Notes under the pieces: generated by a model | What the model saw: only the letters and a program-made list of their open reading frames with translations | Database searches by the model: none | Told to the model about the DNA's origin: nothing | Part shown: positions 6,417-9,542 of the stretch, in pieces | Position numbering within the stretch: the stretch's first letter is position 1 | Layout: each line of letters opens with the position of its first letter | Assembly: GCA_046496815.1 (NCBI GenBank) | Contig: JAWOGN010000313.1 | Coordinates: 1-9,542, forward strand | Direction: 5' to 3' | Source of the DNA: JAWOGN01 sp046496815 | GTDB taxonomy: Bacteria > Desulfobacterota > DSM-4660 > Desulfatiglandales > Desulfatiglandaceae | Length of the DNA: 9,542 nucleotides | Translations under genes and position numbers: made by a program

Positions 6417-7444
6417 TTCCGAGACGTTTCATGGGGCAGAGTGCACTGATGCTCCTGGGCGTCTTTTGTCTGACGACCTGCATCTTGATGATTGCAGGCG
6501 CGCCGCCGTTTGCCGCATTCTATCATTTCTTCGTCGGGGCGTTTGGGTCATGGAATAAGTTCGCCCAGGTTCTCATGACCTGGATTCCTCTCACGCTGTG
6601 TGCCTGCGGTCTGGTTTTTACGTTCCGAATCGGACTCTGGAATATCGGCATCGAGGGGCAGGTAGTGGCTGGGGCGGTATCCGCCACCGCGGTTTTGCGT
6701 GTCGGCGTGGGAAGCGAAATGGCGGGCGTTTTTATCATTTTCGCCTTTATGGCGGGTATTGTTGGAGGCGCCATCTGGGCTGCTATTTCAGGCATCCTGA
6801 GAACCCGATGTGGGGTCAACGAAATCTTTGCCGGCCTGGGCCTCAATTTCGTTGCCTTGGGAATTACCCTCTGGCTCATATTCGGACCATGGAAACGGCC
6901 GGGTGTCGCTTCCATGAGTGGAACGGAACCCTTCCCCCCCTCACTTTGGCTTCCGCATATCCCGGCCCTGCGTCTTTCGCCGGTGGGTCTTGCCGTGGTC
7001 CTCATCGTTCTCATCGGCGCCGGCTGGGTCCTTACCGACACACGACTGGGGCTTGCGCTCAAAGGGATTGGAAGCAATCCGAAGGCCGCTTATCTCCATG
7101 GTCTCAAAACAGGTCGTTACATGCTGTATGCAATGGCGCTGGCAGGCGGGTGTGCCGGCCTGGCGGGCACGTTCCAGGTGACCGGGGTTTACCATCGCCT
7201 GATCCCTTCAATTTCAAGTAATTACGGGTACCTGGCTCTTCTCGTTGTCATGCTGGCCAACTATCGGGTATGGGCAACTCCCGGAATCGCATTTTTCTTC
7301 GCCTGTTTGAATATCGGCAGCATCCAGCTCCCCATGATGCTGAAACTTGATTCTTCACTCAGTGGAATTATCCAGGGAACCTTGGTGCTGGGGTTCCTTC
7401 TGGTGCATGGCTGGCGAAAGCGGCTGCAGTCAGGTAAGCAATGA
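6413..7444 (+). CDS. ABC importer permease 1 (NupP-like, BPD_transp_2 family)
   Basis: A 343-residue inner-membrane protein with roughly eight to nine helices. Family landmarks are FRIGLWNIGIEGQ (71-83), which matches the usual F-N-I-G-x-E-G-Q region, and the cytoplasmic loop DTRLGLALKGIGSNPKAAYLHG (209-230, only key residues matter: G-x-x-x-x-A-x-G-x-N-x-x-A-A), which contacts the ATPase. The ATG at 6413 overlaps the ATPase stop in ATGA, so translation is probably coupled. An in-frame GTG at 6389 would add eight polar residues inside the ATPase coding end and has no ribosome-binding site, so I prefer the ATG. Permease 2 follows 9 bases downstream. The pair forms the heterodimeric channel. 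Confidence 0.93.
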   Translation: MIPRRFMGQSALMLLGVFCLTTCILMIAGAPPFAAFYHFFVGAFGSWNKFAQVLMTWIPLTLCACGLVFTFRIGLWNIGIEGQVVAGAVSATAVLRVGVGSEMAGVFIIFAFMAGIVGGAIWAAISGILRTRCGVNEIFAGLGLNFVALGITLWLIFGPWKRPGVASMSGTEPFPPSLWLPHIPALRLSPVGLAVVLIVLIGAGWVLTDTRLGLALKGIGSNPKAAYLHGLKTGRYMLYAMALAGGCAGLAGTFQVTGVYHRLIPSISSNYGYLALLVVMLANYRVWATPGIAFFFACLNIGSIQLPMMLKLDSSLSGIIQGTLVLGFLLVHGWRKRLQSGKQ

Positions 7445-7453
7445 CGAACATTT

Positions 7454-8434
7454 ATGGCTGATCTGAATATTACGATTTTGCTGGCTTCCATTGTTGCGGG
7501 AGCCGCCCCGATTGTTTTGGCCGCCCTGGGAGAGACGATAACGGAAAAGGCGGGTGTGATCAATCTGTCCCTGGACGGATCCATACTTTTAAGCGCCATG
7601 GTGGCGTTTGCGTTCACCTATCAGAGCCGGAGTCTTTTGCTGGGGTTTTTGGGGGGTGCAGCGGCGGGCGCTGTGGTGGCAGCGATTGTCGGCGCCTTTA
7701 GTATTTATCTGGGACAGTCCCAGGTAGCCGTCGGGTTTGTTCTCACGCTCACCGCCAGGGATCTGGCGTATTTTTTTGGGAACCCTTTTTCACGACTTTA
7801 TGGTCCCCACGTGAGCCCCCTGCCCATCCCGCTGCTCCACAAGATTCCATTCCTTGGGTCGGTTTTATTTTACCATTCCGTGCCGGTTTACCTGAGCATC
7901 CTCTTCATTGGGGTGTGCTGGTGGTTTCTTTACCGAACACCTGAAGGGCTTCGTCTTCGCGCCGTGGGTGAAAACCCCCCTGCCGCCTATGCGAGGGGTA
8001 CCCATACGAAAAGGACTCAGATGCTTTACACCGTGGTCGGCGGCCTGATGGTGGGGTTGGCGGGGGCGACCTTTTCGCTTTGCACAAAACCGGGCTGGGG
8101 TCGCCCCCAGGGCGCTGAAGGGACCGGTTGGATCGCTCTCGCCATCGTTATTTTCGGCGGCTGGCATCCGGCAAAAGTTGCTTTGGGCGCCTATCTTTTT
8201 GCTTTTTTGCAGGTGATGGGAATTCAATTTCAGGGATGGTGGCCGTCCGTCCCCGCCCAAGTGTTCCAGGTGGCGCCGTTTCCCCTCATGATTTTCGCAC
8301 TCGTGCTCATGTACATGGCGCAACAGCGGCCCCTTCATTTGACTGAGGGGGCGCCCTCCGTGTTTCACCGTGTAGTCAGGCGATTGAGCGGGTCGGCTCC
8401 TGCGGCACTCGGTAAACCGTTCCATCCCGAATGA
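7454..8434 (+). CDS. ABC importer permease 2 (NupQ-like, BPD_transp_2 family)
   Basis: A 326-residue inner-membrane protein and the second half of the channel. It opens with a helix followed by LGETITEKAGVINLSLDGS (25-43), equivalent to the G-E-x-x-x-E-x-x-G-x-x-N-L-x-x-x-G segment that marks this permease subgroup. The ATPase-facing loop is RTPEGLRLRAVGENPPAAYA (161-180). The segment GWIALAIVIFGGWHP (225-239) is also typical. The tail after about 290 is polar and basic and somewhat longer than needed. The ATG follows the preceding stop by 9 bases. The ribosome-binding site is weak (AGGT about 18 bases upstream), so translation may depend on coupling to permease 1. This is the last gene of the importer operon. 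No terminator is visible after it. Confidence 0.92.
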   Translation: MADLNITILLASIVAGAAPIVLAALGETITEKAGVINLSLDGSILLSAMVAFAFTYQSRSLLLGFLGGAAAGAVVAAIVGAFSIYLGQSQVAVGFVLTLTARDLAYFFGNPFSRLYGPHVSPLPIPLLHKIPFLGSVLFYHSVPVYLSILFIGVCWWFLYRTPEGLRLRAVGENPPAAYARGTHTKRTQMLYTVVGGLMVGLAGATFSLCTKPGWGRPQGAEGTGWIALAIVIFGGWHPAKVALGAYLFAFLQVMGIQFQGWWPSVPAQVFQVAPFPLMIFALVLMYMAQQRPLHLTEGAPSVFHRVVRRLSGSAPAALGKPFHPE

Positions 8435-8453
8435 AAGAGAAATCGCCGGGTTG

Positions 8454-8473
8454 TTGACCGGGCCATGGGTCAA
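8454..8473. promoter_or_regulatory. Possible operator: TTGACC-N8-GGTCAA dyad
   Basis: A perfect six-base inverted repeat, TTGACC (8454-8459) and GGTCAA (8468-8473), is centred inside the promoter and includes the whole -35 element. Half-sites separated by 14 bases centre to centre would face one side of the helix only approximately. A dimeric regulator could bind here and block polymerase. It may be chance, since one arm is also a -35 consensus. Confidence 0.35.
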
Positions 8474-8482
8474 GGATATAAA
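8454..8482 (+). promoter_or_regulatory. Predicted sigma70-type promoter for lgt
   Basis: TTGACC (8454-8459, five of six -35 positions), a 17-base spacer, then TATAAA (8477-8482, five of six -10 positions). Transcription would start near 8489 and give a leader of about 48 bases before lgt. This is the best promoter-like sequence in the window and suggests lgt is expressed apart from the importer operon. Confidence 0.7.
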
Positions 8483-8536
8483 AAGCCGAAGGCCTTATCC
8501 TGAGAAGGGGATGCGATTCGCCACGGTACCGAAGTT

Positions 8537-9370
8537 ATGTTACCTTATCCGAAGATAAATCCGAATATCATCGAAATCGGACCGCTGAAGCTGCGGTGGT
8601 ATGGTGTGATGTACATCCTGGGTTTTCTCGCCGCTTATTTCCTTATCGGCAGGCAAAGGACCGCGCAGCGCATCGGGCTTGAAGGAAGGCGTCTCCAAGA
8701 TTTGATTTTCTATGTGGCGATCGGCCTTATCATCGGCGCTCGATTCGGGTATATTCTTTTTTATCAAATGATGGATTTCAGCTATTACCTTCGGCACCCG
8801 CTTGAAATCCTTGCCATCTGGCACGGCGGCATGTCTTTCCATGGTGGACTAATCGGCGCTGTGCTTGCGGGTCTTCTGTTTTGTCGCAAATACCGACTCC
8901 CGTTTTGGGAGGTGGCGGATGCAGTGATGGTAACAGCCCCGGTCGGCTTAGGCCTTGGAAGATTGGGAAACTTCATCAATGCGGAACTATTCGGCAGACC
9001 CAGCACGGTTCCGTGGGCCATGATTTTCCCCGGCGGTGGGCCGTTACCCCGACACCCTTCTCAGCTCTATGAGGCCGCGCTTGAGGGCGTGCTCCTTTTT
9101 GTCATTCTCTGGAGTCTCAAAGATCGGGGCTTTCGTCCGGGAAGTATGGTTTGCCTCTTCCTCGCAGGTTATGGAATTTTTCGCTTCTTTGTGGAGTTCT
9201 TTCGAGAGCCGGACCCGCAACTCGGTCTTTTTTGGGACTTCTTCTCCATGGGCCAGCTCCTCTGTTTGGGCATGATCCTCACGGCGGTTATCCTCCGGAT
9301 GCTTCTGAATCGGACACAACCGGCCGTTGAAAAACCGCGTCAAAACAAAAGAACAAGGCGCTCCAAATAA
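8537..9370 (+). CDS. lgt: Prolipoprotein diacylglyceryl transferase
   Basis: Lgt moves a diacylglyceryl group from phosphatidylglycerol onto the lipobox cysteine of prelipoproteins in the inner membrane, the first step of lipoprotein maturation. The 277-residue length is normal. Visible landmarks are the periplasmic N-terminal start with IGPLKLRWYG (14-23), HGGMSFHGG (96-104, His102 equals the essential E. coli His103), the Lgt signature GRLGNFINAELFGR (141-154, Arg142 equals Arg143) and GIFRFFVEFFREPD (213-226, with Arg216, Glu220 and Arg223 in the conserved positions). About seven helices are expected. The C-terminal tail is strongly basic (KPRQNKRTRRSK). The ATG at 8537 gives the usual N-terminus but has no good Shine-Dalgarno sequence. 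A second, out-of-frame ATG at 8511 lies right after AGAAGGGG. Confidence 0.97.
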   Translation: MLPYPKINPNIIEIGPLKLRWYGVMYILGFLAAYFLIGRQRTAQRIGLEGRRLQDLIFYVAIGLIIGARFGYILFYQMMDFSYYLRHPLEILAIWHGGMSFHGGLIGAVLAGLLFCRKYRLPFWEVADAVMVTAPVGLGLGRLGNFINAELFGRPSTVPWAMIFPGGGPLPRHPSQLYEAALEGVLLFVILWSLKDRGFRPGSMVCLFLAGYGIFRFFVEFFREPDPQLGLFWDFFSMGQLLCLGMILTAVILRMLLNRTQPAVEKPRQNKRTRRSK

Positions 9371-9416
9371 ACATGATACATTTTTTGCGGCTTTCTTTAT
9401 TTGTAGGTTTGGTCAC

Positions 9417-9513
9417 GGACGCTTTGCAAATCGCGGGTGAATTCCCGGCAAACCCGTCCACCTAAAAAACCGAGAGGTGCTTTCAAGCGCCCCCGATGCA
9501 GGCGGTGATAAAG
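9417..9513 (+). ncRNA. Candidate structured leader RNA with three hairpins
   Basis: Three stems can form one after another in the leader of the gene that starts at 9538. Stem 1: GGACG (9417-9421) with CGTCC (9455-9459), TTTGC (9423-9427) with GCAAA (9448-9452) and CGGG (9434-9437) with CCCG (9444-9447), around a TGAATT loop, with a one-base and a two-base bulge between helices and a six-base bulge on one side. Stem 2: ACCT (9460-9463) with AGGT (9475-9478), 11-base loop. Stem 3: CTTT (9480-9483) with AAAG (9510-9513) enclosing CGCC (9488-9491) with GGCG (9501-9504). I compared it by eye with the consensus features of GEMM (c-di-GMP), cobalamin, SAM, TPP, glycine and purine riboswitches and found no good match. 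No terminator follows. It could be a riboswitch, a regulator-binding leader or chance pairing. Confidence 0.4.
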
Positions 9514-9537
9514 TTAACGGATTGGAAAGGAGACAAA

Positions 9538-9542
9538 ATGAA
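9538..9542 (+). CDS. Start of the next gene, product unknown (cut by window end)
   Basis: An ATG at 9538 follows AAAGGAG (9526-9532) at a spacing of 5 bases, a strong translation start. Only the first codon and two bases of the second are in the window, so nothing can be said about the product. An in-frame ATG at 9496 would add 14 residues but has no ribosome-binding site and lies inside the predicted third stem, so I prefer 9538. Confidence 0.6.

Noticed and set aside
8445..8462. Terminator after permease 2 from the CCGGGT...ACCGGG pairing
   Set aside because: The stem has a G-G mismatch, no T-tract follows, and the bases overlap the lgt promoter.
9410..9430. Sigma54-like promoter (TGG...TTTGC) after lgt
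   Set aside because: The GG and GC elements are 13 bases apart in place of the required 10, and the bases are used in stem 1 of the predicted leader.
9411..9513. GEMM (c-di-GMP) riboswitch, suggested by GGCAAACC at 9447-9454
   Set aside because: The second conserved GEMM segment and its hairpin are absent after this short match, which is common by chance.

Overview
The window is one strand of densely packed bacterial genes, all on the + strand, with moderate-to-high GC. Gene content (Lgt, a non-lipoprotein periplasmic binding protein with a type I signal peptide, a zinc-ribbon rhomboid, a membrane cytochrome-type oxidoreductase) fits a Gram-negative bacterium. My best guess is an anaerobic Desulfobacterota-like lineage, but this rests on general impression and not on a marker gene.

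Layout. 1-409: the 3' part of an HD-domain nucleotidase-like gene whose N-terminal catalytic half is missing (an in-frame stop and unrelated sequence lie upstream). 489-1334: a rhomboid protease with an N-terminal zinc ribbon. 1389-3318: a tightly overlapping three-gene set: an uncharacterised 51-residue protein, a 135-residue four-helix membrane protein, and a ferric-reductase-like flavocytochrome with two HX13H heme pairs plus FAD and NAD(P)H domains. The GTG start of the last gene overlaps the stop of the gene before it. 3319-3701: a 383-base non-coding stretch with a good sigma70-type promoter and several possible stems. 3702-8434: a complete BMP/nucleoside-type ABC importer operon in the order binding protein, double ATPase, permease, permease, with gaps of 33, -4 and 9 bases. 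8435-8536: a short intergenic region with a strong sigma70-like promoter whose -35 lies in a TTGACC-N8-GGTCAA dyad. 8537-9370: lgt. 9371-9537: a leader that can fold into three consecutive hairpins ahead of a gene that starts at 9538 and runs off the window.

How the genes work together. The importer operon is self-contained: the periplasmic protein captures a small ligand (nucleosides or purine-related compounds are the family precedent), the two permeases form the channel, and the double ATPase, with one normal and one degenerate site, drives import. Lgt modifies prelipoproteins and has its own promoter. The flavocytochrome probably moves electrons from cytoplasmic NAD(P)H through two b hemes across the membrane; its two small partners have no function I recognise.

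The best leads for something undescribed are the structured leader at 9417-9513, the 51-aa/135-aa/flavocytochrome set, and the long leader of the importer operon. I do not see a defence system, CRISPR array, transposase, tRNA or rRNA.
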